Shown: positions 35,861 through 45,447, counted from the stretch's first letter. The stretch is 64,000 bases of DNA from Synechococcus sp. PCC 6312 (GCF_000316685.1 NC_019680.1:1055501-1119500); one strand, 5' to 3'. Numbers and translations: made by a program. Notes: generated by a model not told the origin, from the sequence alone.

Positions 35861-36061
35861 TCACGAAGAACCACAAGAAAAGTCAATGCCGAAACCATCA
35901 TCATTAGGGACAAGATCATTTGGAGTTAAATTTCCACAATGACCGAAGCATTCTAATTTGGGCTGGCTGTAGGGCTTACGAGTAAAATCTAAGCTGGGCT
36001 GAGCTTGATCAATCGGGTCGCACAAACTATCGAAATCAGGCTGAAAGAAACTCGACTGCAT
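35861..36061 (-). CDS. Candidate lasso peptide precursor, 66 aa
   Basis: A short ORF whose residues ~31-46 read YSQPKLECFGHCGNLT. This fits the lasso leader consensus Y-x2-P-x-L-x3-G-x5-T exactly. The tail after the Thr is PNDLVPNDDGFGIDFSCGSS; if the Thr is at the usual -2 position, the core would start at Asn with Asp residues at ring positions 7 and 8. Core position 1 is usually Gly, so an Asn start is odd. It lies directly upstream of the B2 protease gene on the same strand. No convincing ribosome binding site precedes the ATG at 36061, so the gene could be decayed or misstarted. Confidence 0.55.
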   Translation of the reverse strand: MQSSFFQPDFDSLCDPIDQAQPSLDFTRKPYSQPKLECFGHCGNLTPNDLVPNDDGFGIDFSCGSS

Positions 36062-36495
36062 CGTCGCAACACATAGGCGGTCAGATCGGCATTCAGAGTG
36101 TCCTGAGAGTGACCAAAGTTAGAATTGCTATTTGCCATGGGTTTACCCTAATACCCAACTTGTGCGGATTCTACCATTGAAATTAATATCAATAACGGCA
36201 GAAGTGCTGAAAGTTAGCTTATTACAGCTTTCAATATTTCTGATCCAGGCCATAAAACTGATTCGGGATGACAAAATTAATCCCTTGGGTTATCGGGGCG
36301 CGGCGGCGATCAGCAGTCTTATAAAGTCTTGAAACGGGGCCTGGGAGATCATAAAACCCTATCAGAATTGCCCTCAACCCCAAACACACCCAAACTGGGC
36401 AGGGAGCATTATGGAAATATTAACTCATCAGTCAATAAAAACAAGTAAAATCATCATCAAGAACTGTGCCTGAACCCCATTACGTTAAATCCCCC
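36062..36495. other. Intergenic region upstream of the lasso-like ORF
   Basis: Divergent gap. On the reverse strand a 49-codon frame (36139 down to ~35990, starting MANSNSNFGHSQDTLNADLT) overlaps the precursor ORF out of frame; it may be a remnant or noise. On the forward strand a 66-codon frame (36132-36332) ends in NPLGYRGAAAISSLIKS and cannot be assigned. No RNA gene is recognised. Confidence 0.35.
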
Positions 36496-37323
36496 ATGAT
36501 TCCCTATACCCTCAGTCAGCCCGATATTTTTGGAATTATGGTCGGGGTCATGTTTGGCATGGTCGTGGTGCGGTTTTTGGCGGTGGCTGGAGTTTTTGCC
36601 GCTTTTGCAGCTTTGGCCCGGCGAACCTTTTGGCGACATCGTTGGGTTAATTTACGCCCCTACAAGAAACATCAATTTTGCCAAGAACTGGCCTGGTCAT
36701 TACTCACTTCGGGGATTTTTGCCTTGACTGGTGCAATTACGGCCGTCCTCTGGCAATGGGGCTATACAGCGGTGTATGTGGAGATTGGGGGCTGGGGTTA
36801 TCTTTACTTTGTTCTGAGCCTGCTGATTGCGTTACTGGTTCATGAAACCTATTACTACTGGCTCCATCGCTGGATGCATCATCCGAAAATTTACCCTTGG
36901 ATGCACAAAGTCCACCATCAAAGCATCACTACCTCGGCCTGGACAGCCTTTTCCTTTCATCCCCTTGAAGCTCTCGCCCAGGCCCTTTTTTTGCCAATCT
37001 TAGTGTTTGTGCTACCCCTCCATCCCTACGCCATTGTTATTTTGCTCACCGTGATGACCTTCTCCAGCGTGATTAACCATTTGAACCTAGAGCTTTATCC
37101 AGCCCACTTTAATCGGCATTGGTTGGGACGTTTTTTGATTGGAGCCACCCACCACAGTCTGCATCACAGTCAATTTCGCTATAACTTTGGGCTTTATTTC
37201 ACCTTTTGGGATCACCTGATGGGGACAGAAAGCGAGACTTACAATGCTCTATTTGATCAAAAGACCCAAGTGATCACCCCCCTGCCCGTCAGCCTCAACC
37301 CATCTCGGCTGGACAGCAACTAA
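36496..37323 (+). CDS. Sterol desaturase / fatty acid hydroxylase family membrane protein
   Basis: 275 residues from ATG 36496; a GTG at 36466 could add ten. Several hydrophobic segments surround the di-iron histidine clusters HETYYYWLHRWMHHP, MHKVHHQS and HHSLHHSQFRYNFG, the pattern of PF04116. Family members hydroxylate or desaturate sterols, fatty acids, carotenoids or alkylglycerol ethers; the substrate here is not predictable. GTESETYNALFDQ near the end is typical of the bacterial sterol-desaturase group. It is convergent with the P-type ATPase gene (7-bp gap). Confidence 0.85.
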   Translation: MIPYTLSQPDIFGIMVGVMFGMVVVRFLAVAGVFAAFAALARRTFWRHRWVNLRPYKKHQFCQELAWSLLTSGIFALTGAITAVLWQWGYTAVYVEIGGWGYLYFVLSLLIALLVHETYYYWLHRWMHHPKIYPWMHKVHHQSITTSAWTAFSFHPLEALAQALFLPILVFVLPLHPYAIVILLTVMTFSSVINHLNLELYPAHFNRHWLGRFLIGATHHSLHHSQFRYNFGLYFTFWDHLMGTESETYNALFDQKTQVITPLPVSLNPSRLDSN

Positions 37324-37329
37324 GAGAAA

Positions 37330-39822
37330 TTAGCTCAAGCTCACTCCCAAAAAGCGATCTAACAGCCGCCACCGCCACATAGACCGTAAAATCAGGGCCC
37401 AGGCCATGACAATTAATAAACAAATCCCATAGTCTTCCCAACGCAGTAATTCTAATTCGAGAAAATTTCGCAGGCCTGGGATTAAAAGGATGAACACATA
37501 GCCCAGCAGTAAGAGACTCGCCATCACTGGATATCGCCAATTTTTACTTAAGGGCGCGCCCCCAACCCAGGCCCCGTGTGGCGGTTTCAAAAATAAAATC
37601 ATTGCCAAGGAAGCCAGCAGTAAGACGGTCACTAGGGCACTCCGAGCGACTTCAATCCCTTCTCGAAACTTATTCCGCTCAATGACGGTGGAAATTTGAT
37701 CGAGGGCAACTGTTCCTTGTAACAAGTCCACTAGGGGTAAAATCTGATTGGCTAAATAGCCCCAATAGACCAACAGCCCTAATAAACACAAACTCAGGGA
37801 GGCCGGCAGCACAAAGTGGAGTAAGGAAGGGATCAGGGGTTTTTCTTGACGCGGGCCTGGAACCGCCCAAAGGGCCAAACCAATCGTGGGAATCCCAACT
37901 CCAAATAGGGTCAAGAGCGAGTTTTGTTTAATCAGCAAGGGAAACGCCCGCCCGGCAATCACCGATGTCATGAACAAGAGGCTAAAACTCAAAACCCGGA
38001 CTAAAAACAGCCGCGTTACATCTTGAATCCCATTGTGAATCCGTTGTCCCTCCCGAAACGCTGCCGGTAAGGCCGCAAAGGAATCGTGCCGTAAAATAAT
38101 GTCTGCCACCCCCCGCGTAATCGCACTACCGCTTTCCATGGCAATCCCAATATTGGCCTGCTTCAAAGAAAGAACATCATTCACCCCATCCCCAATCATT
38201 GCCACATGGAGACCTTGATCCCGTAAGGCTTTGACCAGTTGGCTTTTTTGTTCCGGGGTAATGCGTCCAAAGATGGTTGTTTCTCGGGCTGCTTGCCGAA
38301 ATTCGCTTGGGTTCATTTTTGCTAACTCGGCCCCGGAGATAATCCGTAAGGCTCCCCCCAAGTTTTCCCCCACTCCCACCTGTTTGGCCAAGGCTAAGAC
38401 CGTTTTCGGATGATCTCCAGAAATAATTTTGATCGCAATCCCGGCCTGGGTAAAACGTTCTAATACTTCTTGGCTTTGGGGCCGCAGTTGATCCCGTAAC
38501 AGGACTAGGCCGAGGGGAGTTAACTCTAAAGGCAGTTGGGGGGCCTGGGTCGGATCGGGCCAGTGGGGATCCGCATCACTGTGGGCCACCATTAAAACTC
38601 TTGTGCCGTGGGCAATGGCGGTTTCAATCTCTAAGAGAATCTCTGGGGATAGGCGATCTCCGGGAAACAAAACATCGGGCGCGCCCAAAATCATAGCTCC
38701 AGGTAAATCCTCCCAGGCCAAGGCACTCCATTTATGACTAGAGGCAAAGGGAATTTCGATCCGGGGGGGGCTGGGGGGGGCTGGACAGGCCTGGGCAATG
38801 GCTGCACTGGTTTGATTCGCCACCGTCAGGCTATGGGCAAAACGTCCCAATAACTGCTGTAGTTCGGGTTCAGAGCCTTGGAGCGGGTGAATAGTTTGCA
38901 CTTCCAGGGCGTTAGCGGTTAAGGTGCCGGTTTTATCCAAACAAAGGACATTGATATTACTAAGGGACTCCATCGCATTGGCCTGTTGTACCAAAACTTC
39001 CTGTTTGGCAATCCGCACCGCCCCCACGGCATAGGTCAAGGTAATGGTTAAATACAACCCCACTGGGACTAGCCCGGCCACCACCGCCGCTGTTTGCACG
39101 GCCATCGGAAAACTACTCAAGCCCACTAGCAAGGACAGCAAGACCAAAATCCAGAGGAACATGGCCAAAACGAGAATCACCCGAATGATCAAGTTGATGT
39201 CTTTTTGCAAGGGGGTCAATTCGCGGCGGAAGGCTTTGGCACTGGCGGTCACTTGGTTGGCGGTACTGGCAGATCCCACTTTCTCGGCCTGGTAGTAGGC
39301 AAATCCTTGGACGCAATAACTGCCGGAATAGACCAAATCCCCTGGTTCTTTATTAATTAAGTCCGATTCCCCCGTCAGGAGCGATTCATCCACCTGGATT
39401 TGCCCCGTTCCGACCACCCGCCCATCGGCAATAATTTGATCCCCCGGCCGCACCACCAAAATATCATCTTGGACAATGGCATCGGGGGTGACGGAAATTT
39501 CTTGGCTATCGCGCATGACAGCGACATGGGGACGGGTTAAGAGGGCAATTTGATCCAACTGTTGTTTGGCCCGGACTTCCTGCACCAAGCTGAGGATCGT
39601 ATTCAGAAAAACCACAATGGCAATGACCAGCACATCTCCAGGCCGGCCCAAACCCAATAAAACAATGCTGATAAAAAAGAACACTCCATTGATGAACGTG
39701 AATAAATTGTCTTTGCAGATTTCTTTATAGGTGCGGCTCGTGGCCGGGGGTTGTTGGTTATCCAGGCCAATCCGGCGGCGTTCATCAACTTCAGCAGCAG
39801 ATAATCCGGTCAAGGTGGTCAT
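37330..39822 (-). CDS. Cation-transporting P-type ATPase (CtpE-like)
   Basis: 830 residues with a complete P-type ATPase: actuator loop TGESDLI (~152), phosphorylation motif DKTGTLT (~296), KWSALAWEDLPGA nucleotide domain, hinge GDGVNDVLSLKQANIGIAM (~540), and C-terminal helices. The core helix 4 motif is LVPVGLYLTIT rather than the PEGL of Ca-ATPases, and no N-terminal heavy-metal domain or CPx motif exists. This puts it near the HAD-IC/CtpE group, linked to calcium or other light cations in other bacteria. A universal stress protein gene lies 45 bp upstream on the same strand, suggesting a stress-responsive operon. Confidence 0.88.
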   Translation of the reverse strand: MTTLTGLSAAEVDERRRIGLDNQQPPATSRTYKEICKDNLFTFINGVFFFISIVLLGLGRPGDVLVIAIVVFLNTILSLVQEVRAKQQLDQIALLTRPHVAVMRDSQEISVTPDAIVQDDILVVRPGDQIIADGRVVGTGQIQVDESLLTGESDLINKEPGDLVYSGSYCVQGFAYYQAEKVGSASTANQVTASAKAFRRELTPLQKDINLIIRVILVLAMFLWILVLLSLLVGLSSFPMAVQTAAVVAGLVPVGLYLTITLTYAVGAVRIAKQEVLVQQANAMESLSNINVLCLDKTGTLTANALEVQTIHPLQGSEPELQQLLGRFAHSLTVANQTSAAIAQACPAPPSPPRIEIPFASSHKWSALAWEDLPGAMILGAPDVLFPGDRLSPEILLEIETAIAHGTRVLMVAHSDADPHWPDPTQAPQLPLELTPLGLVLLRDQLRPQSQEVLERFTQAGIAIKIISGDHPKTVLALAKQVGVGENLGGALRIISGAELAKMNPSEFRQAARETTIFGRITPEQKSQLVKALRDQGLHVAMIGDGVNDVLSLKQANIGIAMESGSAITRGVADIILRHDSFAALPAAFREGQRIHNGIQDVTRLFLVRVLSFSLLFMTSVIAGRAFPLLIKQNSLLTLFGVGIPTIGLALWAVPGPRQEKPLIPSLLHFVLPASLSLCLLGLLVYWGYLANQILPLVDLLQGTVALDQISTVIERNKFREGIEVARSALVTVLLLASLAMILFLKPPHGAWVGGAPLSKNWRYPVMASLLLLGYVFILLIPGLRNFLELELLRWEDYGICLLIVMAWALILRSMWRWRLLDRFLGVSLS

Positions 39823-39867
39823 AAAATACCGTCAAGGAAATAATGGCAATACTCAACAAGATTGGCG

Positions 39868-40311
39868 TTAGCCCGATGGACTGGATTTCACCACAAAGAC
39901 GGAACAGGGGGCTTCCTCCACAACCTGACCACTGACAGACCCCTTTAAAATCCGAGACACTCCGGTTAAGCCCCGACTCCCTAAAAGAATTAACTCGGCC
40001 TGGTGAATATGGGCCAAGCGGATAATTTCCGTAGCGGGCTCCCCTGCCACTATTTCGAGGAGAACATCTACCGTATTTTCAAAGAGTTCATTCACCTCTT
40101 GGCAATAGTCCTCTAGGCGTGACTCTAGGTTTTGCCAATGACCCGTGGGTTGAGAAACATCCGCCGACTGCCCCAGACCTGACTCTGCCGGAGAAATAAC
40201 ATGGGTCAGCACCACTAAGCTCTCTGGAACTAGATCTAACTGCCCCAGGGCCTCGATCACCTCTGCCGCCATATCCGAATCATCAACCGCCACTAAAATC
40301 CGTTTGAACAC
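39868..40311 (-). CDS. Universal stress protein (UspA family)
   Basis: 147 residues with the UspA fold: N-terminal MFKRILVAVDDSDMAAEVIE and the C-terminal ATP-binding motif G-x2-G-x9-G-S/T in GSRGLTGVSRILKGSVSGQV, ending PCSVFVVK. The ATP-binding type dimerises and is usually induced by stress or starvation. It is the first gene of an apparent operon with the P-type ATPase. Confidence 0.92.
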   Translation of the reverse strand: MFKRILVAVDDSDMAAEVIEALGQLDLVPESLVVLTHVISPAESGLGQSADVSQPTGHWQNLESRLEDYCQEVNELFENTVDVLLEIVAGEPATEIIRLAHIHQAELILLGSRGLTGVSRILKGSVSGQVVEEAPCSVFVVKSSPSG

Positions 40312-40701
40312 GCTTGGGGATAACTCATTGCTTCGTTCTTAGTATATCCAGGCCTGGGAATTATCAAGGGAGAAGTAAATTCTACTTTTGGTTTGTTCCC
40401 TAGAAAAGTCCTGAAAATATCGAAACTGGCCAGCGTCAAAATCATCTCAGCATTGCTTAATATCTTGTCCTTGCTGAACTGCCTGATTTCTTAATAATAT
40501 CTCTATTTTTTGGATAAATATTAATAATGATTGAGATAGTTTTGCTTGTTTTTACTTTTTATATGATCAGTTAACCAATATTTTCGGAATTGCTGATTAA
40601 ATCAGGACTATTCACACCTTAATATTGTCGATAAGCAAAGAAGTTGAAAGCCGCTTTCCTGGTTTTGAATGGACTGCAATCAAGACTAAGGAGATAGTTG
40701 T
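40312..40701. other. AT-rich intergenic region between usp and TauE-like gene
   Basis: 390 bp between divergent genes. One host palindrome (CCAGGCCTGG) lies near 40350. The centre is AT-rich (about 40480-40580) and probably holds promoters. AAGGAGATAG at 40687-40696 is the ribosome binding site that fixes the GTG start at 40702. No RNA gene seen. Confidence 0.45.
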
Positions 40702-41541
40702 GTGACAGTTCTGGAATTAACTGGTATTACCTTGATTGGCTCAGTTTTTGCTGGCGGATTAGGGGCAATGACCGGCCTGGGGGGTGGCGTAGTCATTATT
40801 CCCCTGCTAACCCTCGGCCTGGGGGTGGATATTCGCTATGCGATTGGGGCCGCCCTAATTTCCGTCATTGCCACCTCTTCTGGAGCCGCCGCTGCCTACG
40901 TCAAGGAAGGCTTTAGTAATGTGCGGATTGGGATGTTTTTAGAAGTTGCAACCACCATTGGGGCCATTTCGGGGGCCTATATTGCCACTTGGATGCCCAC
41001 TGCTGGCATTTCTATCATCTTTGGGCTGGCTCTCCTCTGGTCAATTTATGCCACTAATCAACCCCATAAGGATCATCTGAGTGATGTTGGCCCAAATCCT
41101 CTGGCTACCTCCTTAGGGATGAATAGCTGTTACCCGACTAGCGGGGGCTGGGAAGATTATTTTCCCCAAAATGTTCCAGGTGGTTTTGGTTTGATGTATG
41201 TGGCTGGGGTTCTATCCGGGTTGCTGGGGATTGGTTCGGGGATGGTCAAGGTCTTAGCCATGGATCAGGTGATGCAGTTGCCCTTCAAAGTTTCTACCAC
41301 CACCAGTAACTTTATGATTGGGGTGACGGCAGCAGCGAGTGCAGGCATTTATTTTAGTCGGGGTTATATTGATCCTGGCCTGTGTTTACCCGTGGTCTTA
41401 GGGGTCTTGTTTGGTTCTCTAGTTGGCGCGAAATTATTAGTCCATGCCCCTGTCAAACTATTACGCATTGTGTTCAGTGTGGTTTTAGGGATTGTCGCCG
41501 TACAAATGTTGTGGCAAGGAATCAGTGGGTTAAAACTATGA
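40702..41541 (+). CDS. TauE/SafE family sulfite exporter-like membrane protein
   Basis: 279 residues, about eight membrane helices in two repeats. The N-terminal repeat has GLGAMTGLGGGVVIIPLL and the second GVLSGLLGIGSGMVKVLAMD, the glycine-rich signatures of PF01925. Members export sulfite, sulfoacetate or other organosulfur anions; the substrate here is unknown. GTG start with a strong ribosome binding site. Its stop overlaps the next start as ATGA, so it is coupled to a DUF1634 protein, a pairing seen in other bacteria. Confidence 0.9.
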   Translation: MTVLELTGITLIGSVFAGGLGAMTGLGGGVVIIPLLTLGLGVDIRYAIGAALISVIATSSGAAAAYVKEGFSNVRIGMFLEVATTIGAISGAYIATWMPTAGISIIFGLALLWSIYATNQPHKDHLSDVGPNPLATSLGMNSCYPTSGGWEDYFPQNVPGGFGLMYVAGVLSGLLGIGSGMVKVLAMDQVMQLPFKVSTTTSNFMIGVTAAASAGIYFSRGYIDPGLCLPVVLGVLFGSLVGAKLLVHAPVKLLRIVFSVVLGIVAVQMLWQGISGLKL

Positions 41542-41921
41542 CCTTTGAGCAGCGCAATCGGGATGATGAAAAAATGGATCAACTCCTGGGGAATGTTCTC
41601 CGGGGCGGGGTGGTTCTCTCGGCTACGGTTATTTTTATTGGTGGCATGATCTATATCTGGAGAAATGGGCAGGAAACTGTTGCCTTAAGTGTTTTTAAGG
41701 GCGAGCCGACCTATCTAAAATTGCTTCCTGATCTCTTGGCTGCCGATGCTCAAACTCACGGTCGCGCCATCATTCAAACTGGAATTCTACTCTTATTGCT
41801 CACCCCCATTACCCGGGTCGCTCTTTCCCTGCTAATTTTCTTACGTCAGCGTGATTTTACCTATGTCTTGGTGACAGCGATTGTCTTAGCCGTATTACTC
41901 CACAGTCTCTTGACGGTTTAA
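41538..41921 (+). CDS. DUF1634 domain membrane protein
   Basis: 127 residues from the ATG at 41538, which overlaps the TauE stop by 4 bp. Three hydrophobic segments (about 24-42, 78-98, 105-125) and the typical start EKMDQLLGNVLRGGVVLSAT identify DUF1634. These small proteins occur beside TauE/SafE exporters and may be an accessory subunit. A much longer frame beginning at 41382 inside the exporter gene is a shadow. Confidence 0.88.
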   Translation: MTFEQRNRDDEKMDQLLGNVLRGGVVLSATVIFIGGMIYIWRNGQETVALSVFKGEPTYLKLLPDLLAADAQTHGRAIIQTGILLLLLTPITRVALSLLIFLRQRDFTYVLVTAIVLAVLLHSLLTV

Positions 41922-42075
41922 GGGATATTGATGCCCTTGGTTCCAGGCCTGGTGTTGCTCCTCTAGGGGTTCACGGCTAATCACTGGGAGGATGATTGTG
42001 ATGGTTTGAAGTCCTACTGCCCTTGCTAGGCTGGAATCAGACTAGTTATTCTCATAGATCACCCTGGAAATTCTG

Positions 42076-43248
42076 ATGTTACCCCTCGCCCATCGTCTCA
42101 CTGGCTTACAAAGTAATGTTTTTGCCGATATGGATCAGGCCAAGGCTTTAGCACGCCGAGCCGGACAGGACATGATTGACTTATCCTTGGGGTCTTCTGA
42201 TTTACCCGTTGATCCCCTCATTACCCAGGCCATTGGGGCGGCCCTTGGAGATACAGCGACTCACGGTTATCTGTTATTTCATGGCACCCAAGAATTTCGT
42301 CGCGCCGCTGGGGCCTGGTATAGCCAAAAATTCGGAATTGCCGTTGATCCAGAGACAGAGATTTTACCCCTCATTGGCTCCCAGGAAGGTACCGCTCATC
42401 TCCCTTTGGCCATCATGAATCCAGGGGATTATGCTCTTTTACTCGACCCAGGTTATCCATCCCATGCTGGCGGCGTTCATTTAGCCGGGGGACAAATCCA
42501 TACCCTCCCGTTACTGGCTGAAAATCATTTTTTACCCGACTTGAGTTCTATTCCGAACGCGATTCTGCACCAGGCCCGGCTGTTAGTCCTCAGCTATCCC
42601 CACAATCCCACCACCGCAGTTGCCCCCCTGGAATTTTTCCAAACCGCCATCCAATTTTGCCAGGCCCACAACCTTGTCCTCGCCCATGACTTTCCTTATC
42701 TGGATATGGCCTTTACCCCCGCCCCGCCACCTTCCATTTTGCAAGCGGATCTGGATAAGTCTGTGAGTATCGAATTTTTCTCCCTATCCAAGTCCTACAA
42801 CATGGGCGGTTTTCGGGTTGGTTTTGCCATTGGTAACAGCACACTTATTAAAGCTCTCAGACAAGTTAAAGCCGTCGTTGATTTTAACCAATATCTGGGC
42901 ATTTTACGGGGTGCAACCGTTGCCTTGAGCCAGGGACACCAGATTCCGCCAATCACCCGCAACATCTTCAGACACCGCCGCGATGCCTTTGTCCAAACCC
43001 TGAATCAACTCGGCTGGTCAGTCCCAATGCCCCTGGCTACGATGTATGTCTGGGCTAAACTCCCGCAGCCTTGGCAATCGGACTCTATTGGCTTTTGTCA
43101 GCAACTTGTTCAAGCAACGGGGGTGGCAGCTTCTCCAGGGGCCGGCTTTGGTGCGGCAGGTGAAGGGTATGTTCGTTTTGCCCTAGTTCGAGAGCCAGAA
43201 ATCCTCGCCCAGGCCGCGCAACGGGTAATGGCATTTTTGGGCCGGTGA
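42076..43248 (+). CDS. Class I/II PLP-dependent aminotransferase
   Basis: 390 residues, fold type I aminotransferase. The PLP lysine lies in SLSKSYNMGGFRVGFAIGN (~240). Also visible: the phosphate-binding GSQEGTAHLPLAIMNPGD, SYPHNPTTAV (the NPT motif that contacts the substrate carboxylate), and RFALVREPE near the end. It resembles the LL-diaminopimelate aminotransferase/AlaC-like group, but the exact amino acid pair cannot be read from sequence. It stands alone between the DUF1634 gene and a convergent hypothetical gene. Confidence 0.88.
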   Translation: MLPLAHRLTGLQSNVFADMDQAKALARRAGQDMIDLSLGSSDLPVDPLITQAIGAALGDTATHGYLLFHGTQEFRRAAGAWYSQKFGIAVDPETEILPLIGSQEGTAHLPLAIMNPGDYALLLDPGYPSHAGGVHLAGGQIHTLPLLAENHFLPDLSSIPNAILHQARLLVLSYPHNPTTAVAPLEFFQTAIQFCQAHNLVLAHDFPYLDMAFTPAPPPSILQADLDKSVSIEFFSLSKSYNMGGFRVGFAIGNSTLIKALRQVKAVVDFNQYLGILRGATVALSQGHQIPPITRNIFRHRRDAFVQTLNQLGWSVPMPLATMYVWAKLPQPWQSDSIGFCQQLVQATGVAASPGAGFGAAGEGYVRFALVREPEILAQAAQRVMAFLGR

Positions 43249-43275
43249 TAAACGTTACAAGGGGTCAATCCAGCG

Positions 43276-43716
43276 TTACGCCTTTGCAGCCATAAACTGA
43301 TGGATACTGCGGGCTAAGGATTGCTGTTGTGCCACATGGGTTGTTGGAAAACGGGTTAAGGCAATTTGCTCTCCGGCCTGGGTGTAGAAATAAACCCGAT
43401 AAAACTCTGTTCCAAGGAATACTTCTTTTTTGACTATGACGCGTTTTAGCTGCTCTAGATGATAGGATTTTCGCCCCAGAGAGTTTCTCAAGGTTAATAA
43501 CCCTGTTTCTCGGTTAAGGGTACAGTCTTCTTGGGCCGTCAGTTGATAGCCCAGGCCAGCTGTCGTTAAACCAATTAGCCCAATGCCATCCACGGGAGAC
43601 TCATACCCTAAGAACAAGAACAATCCCAGGCCGGCACAAAACGCGCACAAATACCTGAGACCGACCAAGCGTTGCCGCAAAACTAAACGGGTGGCTGATT
43701 GTTGAATGATTCGCAT
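43276..43716 (-). CDS. Hypothetical membrane protein, 146 aa
   Basis: Two adjacent hydrophobic segments (about residues 17-50: RYLCAFCAGLGLFLFLGYES and IGLIGLTTAGLGYQL) precede a small beta-rich cytosolic domain (CTLNRETGLLTLRNSLGRKS, EFYRVYFYTQAGEQIALT), a PH-like layout found in many bacterial two-helix proteins. The start ATG at 43716 is preferred to one at 43779 because MRIIQQS directly precedes the first beta strand and helix. Function unknown. Located 82 bp downstream of crtR on the same strand. Confidence 0.7.
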   Translation of the reverse strand: MRIIQQSATRLVLRQRLVGLRYLCAFCAGLGLFLFLGYESPVDGIGLIGLTTAGLGYQLTAQEDCTLNRETGLLTLRNSLGRKSYHLEQLKRVIVKKEVFLGTEFYRVYFYTQAGEQIALTRFPTTHVAQQQSLARSIHQFMAAKA

Positions 43717-43798
43717 AACAAAACAGGGATTCGCAAAACTGACACTCTGTCTTGAGTCTAGCGAACTGGCCTGGGGCAATGCCGGGTTAAATTCGATC

Positions 43799-44755
43799 CT
43801 AAAGTTTGACGGAACTACGTTGAGGTTCCGGATGGGATTCGGGTACGGGAATGTTCAACTGAGTGTGGGACGGAAGCGAAGTCGAGTGCGGCCAATGAAT
43901 CCCAATCAGAGCATCATACAAAAAGGGGCCAACGTTACCAGGCTCAAAAATCCCGAGGGTTTGTTTACAGCCTTTGGCATCTAAAAGGGGTTTGACAGAA
44001 TAGTAAGCCGGTTGGACTTTATACCAGGGAATACTGGGCCACAGGTGATGGATGAGGTGATAGTTTTGCCCCAAAATTAGGAAATTCAAAATCGGACTGG
44101 GATAAACTCGGGCATTGTGCCAGCGATTCCGTTCCACATGGGGCCTGTGGGGAAAATAGTCAAAAAATAGGCCCAACATCAAGCCCACTACACCGGCTGG
44201 GGAAAACCAGAAATTCAGTACATAATCCAGATGTCCATGCATGGCCGCCAATGTCACCACCGTAATCAACAGGCCCCGACTAATGGCCCACTCCCACAGT
44301 TCATGATTCCGCCACAGCCGCCGCTTAAAGAAGAAAATTTCATGATAGAAAAAGCGCGGGGCAATTAGCCACAACGGCCCACCCTTGGAGACATAATGAT
44401 CTGGGTCATTTTCCGGATCGTTGACATGGGCGTGGTGTTGAATATGGACGCGGGTAAACACCGGAAAGACAAATCCCAACATCAGCGCACTGCCATGACC
44501 CAAGACGGCATTCACGAGGGGATTGCGATGGGCCACGTTATGGGAGGCATCATGAATGACGGTTCCGACCAAATGCAACGCCACAATATTGACACCAAAG
44601 GTACACCAGGCCGGCCAATCCCATTGAAAGTGACCAACGGTGGAGATGACGGCAAGGCTGATGGCCGCAATAAACATGACTACAGTGGGGTTAAAATCTC
44701 CCGGCGGCCCTAAAAATTCCCGGCTAATTAGGGTGCTGCTGCCTCCGTCCTTCAA
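43799..44755 (-). CDS. crtR: Beta-carotene hydroxylase (CrtR type)
   Basis: 318 residues of the membrane fatty-acid-desaturase superfamily, CrtR branch. The three histidine clusters are HDASHNVAHRN (~68), RVHIQHHAHVNDPENDPDHY (~102) and NYHLIHHLWPSIPWYKVQPA (~245). In cyanobacteria CrtR adds 3-hydroxyl groups to beta-carotene or deoxymyxol, giving zeaxanthin and myxol derivatives in the thylakoid and cell membranes. Length and motif spacing fit the family. It is transcribed from its own upstream region. Confidence 0.93.
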   Translation of the reverse strand: MKDGGSSTLISREFLGPPGDFNPTVVMFIAAISLAVISTVGHFQWDWPAWCTFGVNIVALHLVGTVIHDASHNVAHRNPLVNAVLGHGSALMLGFVFPVFTRVHIQHHAHVNDPENDPDHYVSKGGPLWLIAPRFFYHEIFFFKRRLWRNHELWEWAISRGLLITVVTLAAMHGHLDYVLNFWFSPAGVVGLMLGLFFDYFPHRPHVERNRWHNARVYPSPILNFLILGQNYHLIHHLWPSIPWYKVQPAYYSVKPLLDAKGCKQTLGIFEPGNVGPFLYDALIGIHWPHSTSLPSHTQLNIPVPESHPEPQRSSVKL

Positions 44756-45042
44756 TCCGATACTCCTTACCGCTGATACACCAAATAGGGGATAGGCGGA
44801 TCCACTCAGATTTGTAGATCTATCTCGCTAGTAGTATAAAGTAGTTGCCCCGGACAGAGGGATAGGGATCAGGGAATTTAGGAGAAAGTCAGGGTATTCT
44901 CCAAGACTCAGCCCCCCATCGCGAGTCCCACAGGCTCCCTAGGTTTACCAGATTGCAAGGTTACAGGGATTTCACTCATCCTTTCAGCCCCAAGCCTACA
45001 GGTGTCAGTTTCGTTAAGGCGCATGGCTAGGATTTAGGAGAA

Positions 45043-45447
45043 TTAGAGAAGATTAGCAAATTTTGCCAGGATCTCTGCTTCGGTTAAATTGACAGTTTGA
45101 TTCGCAAATTCATAATAGCTTGGCTTCATGTCAATAAAGATTTGCTCTGTGAACTCAAAGTTGATGCTATCTGGAAATAGACCGGCCGGTAGGAAATACT
45201 CTTGGGTTGGGAGTAACTTGTAGTAAATATGAGACCCACATTCGCCACAAAAGGCCCGTTCAGCCCAATCTGATGACTGATAGACCTTTAATTTTTCGAT
45301 TCCGGCCAATTCCACATCCGTACCACAGGAAATTCCCAGAGCTGGCCCACCACCCCAGCGCCGACACATCCCACAATGACAGGCATCAAGGCTTGTTTTA
45401 TCGGGTGTTTGGACGGTGATTGCACCACAGAGACACTTACCTTCCAT
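45043..45447 (-). CDS. GFA family (glutathione-dependent formaldehyde-activating-like) protein
   Basis: 134 residues with the Mss4-like zinc-binding fold: CLCGAI at residues 5-10, CHCGMCRRWGGG (~24), and CGECGSHIYYK (~87), giving the Cys pairs of the two zinc sites. Most GFA family proteins have no proven glutathione chemistry, so only the fold is asserted. Divergent from glyS. The 287-bp gap on its downstream side holds nothing I can identify. Confidence 0.9.
   Translation of the reverse strand: MEGKCLCGAITVQTPDKTSLDACHCGMCRRWGGGPALGISCGTDVELAGIEKLKVYQSSDWAERAFCGECGSHIYYKLLPTQEYFLPAGLFPDSINFEFTEQIFIDMKPSYYEFANQTVNLTEAEILAKFANLL

Noticed and set aside
44756-45042. Small RNA or riboswitch upstream of crtR
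   Set aside because: The stretch is GC-rich in places with CCCC and GGGG tracts, but no consistent fold or known riboswitch core could be drawn by eye.
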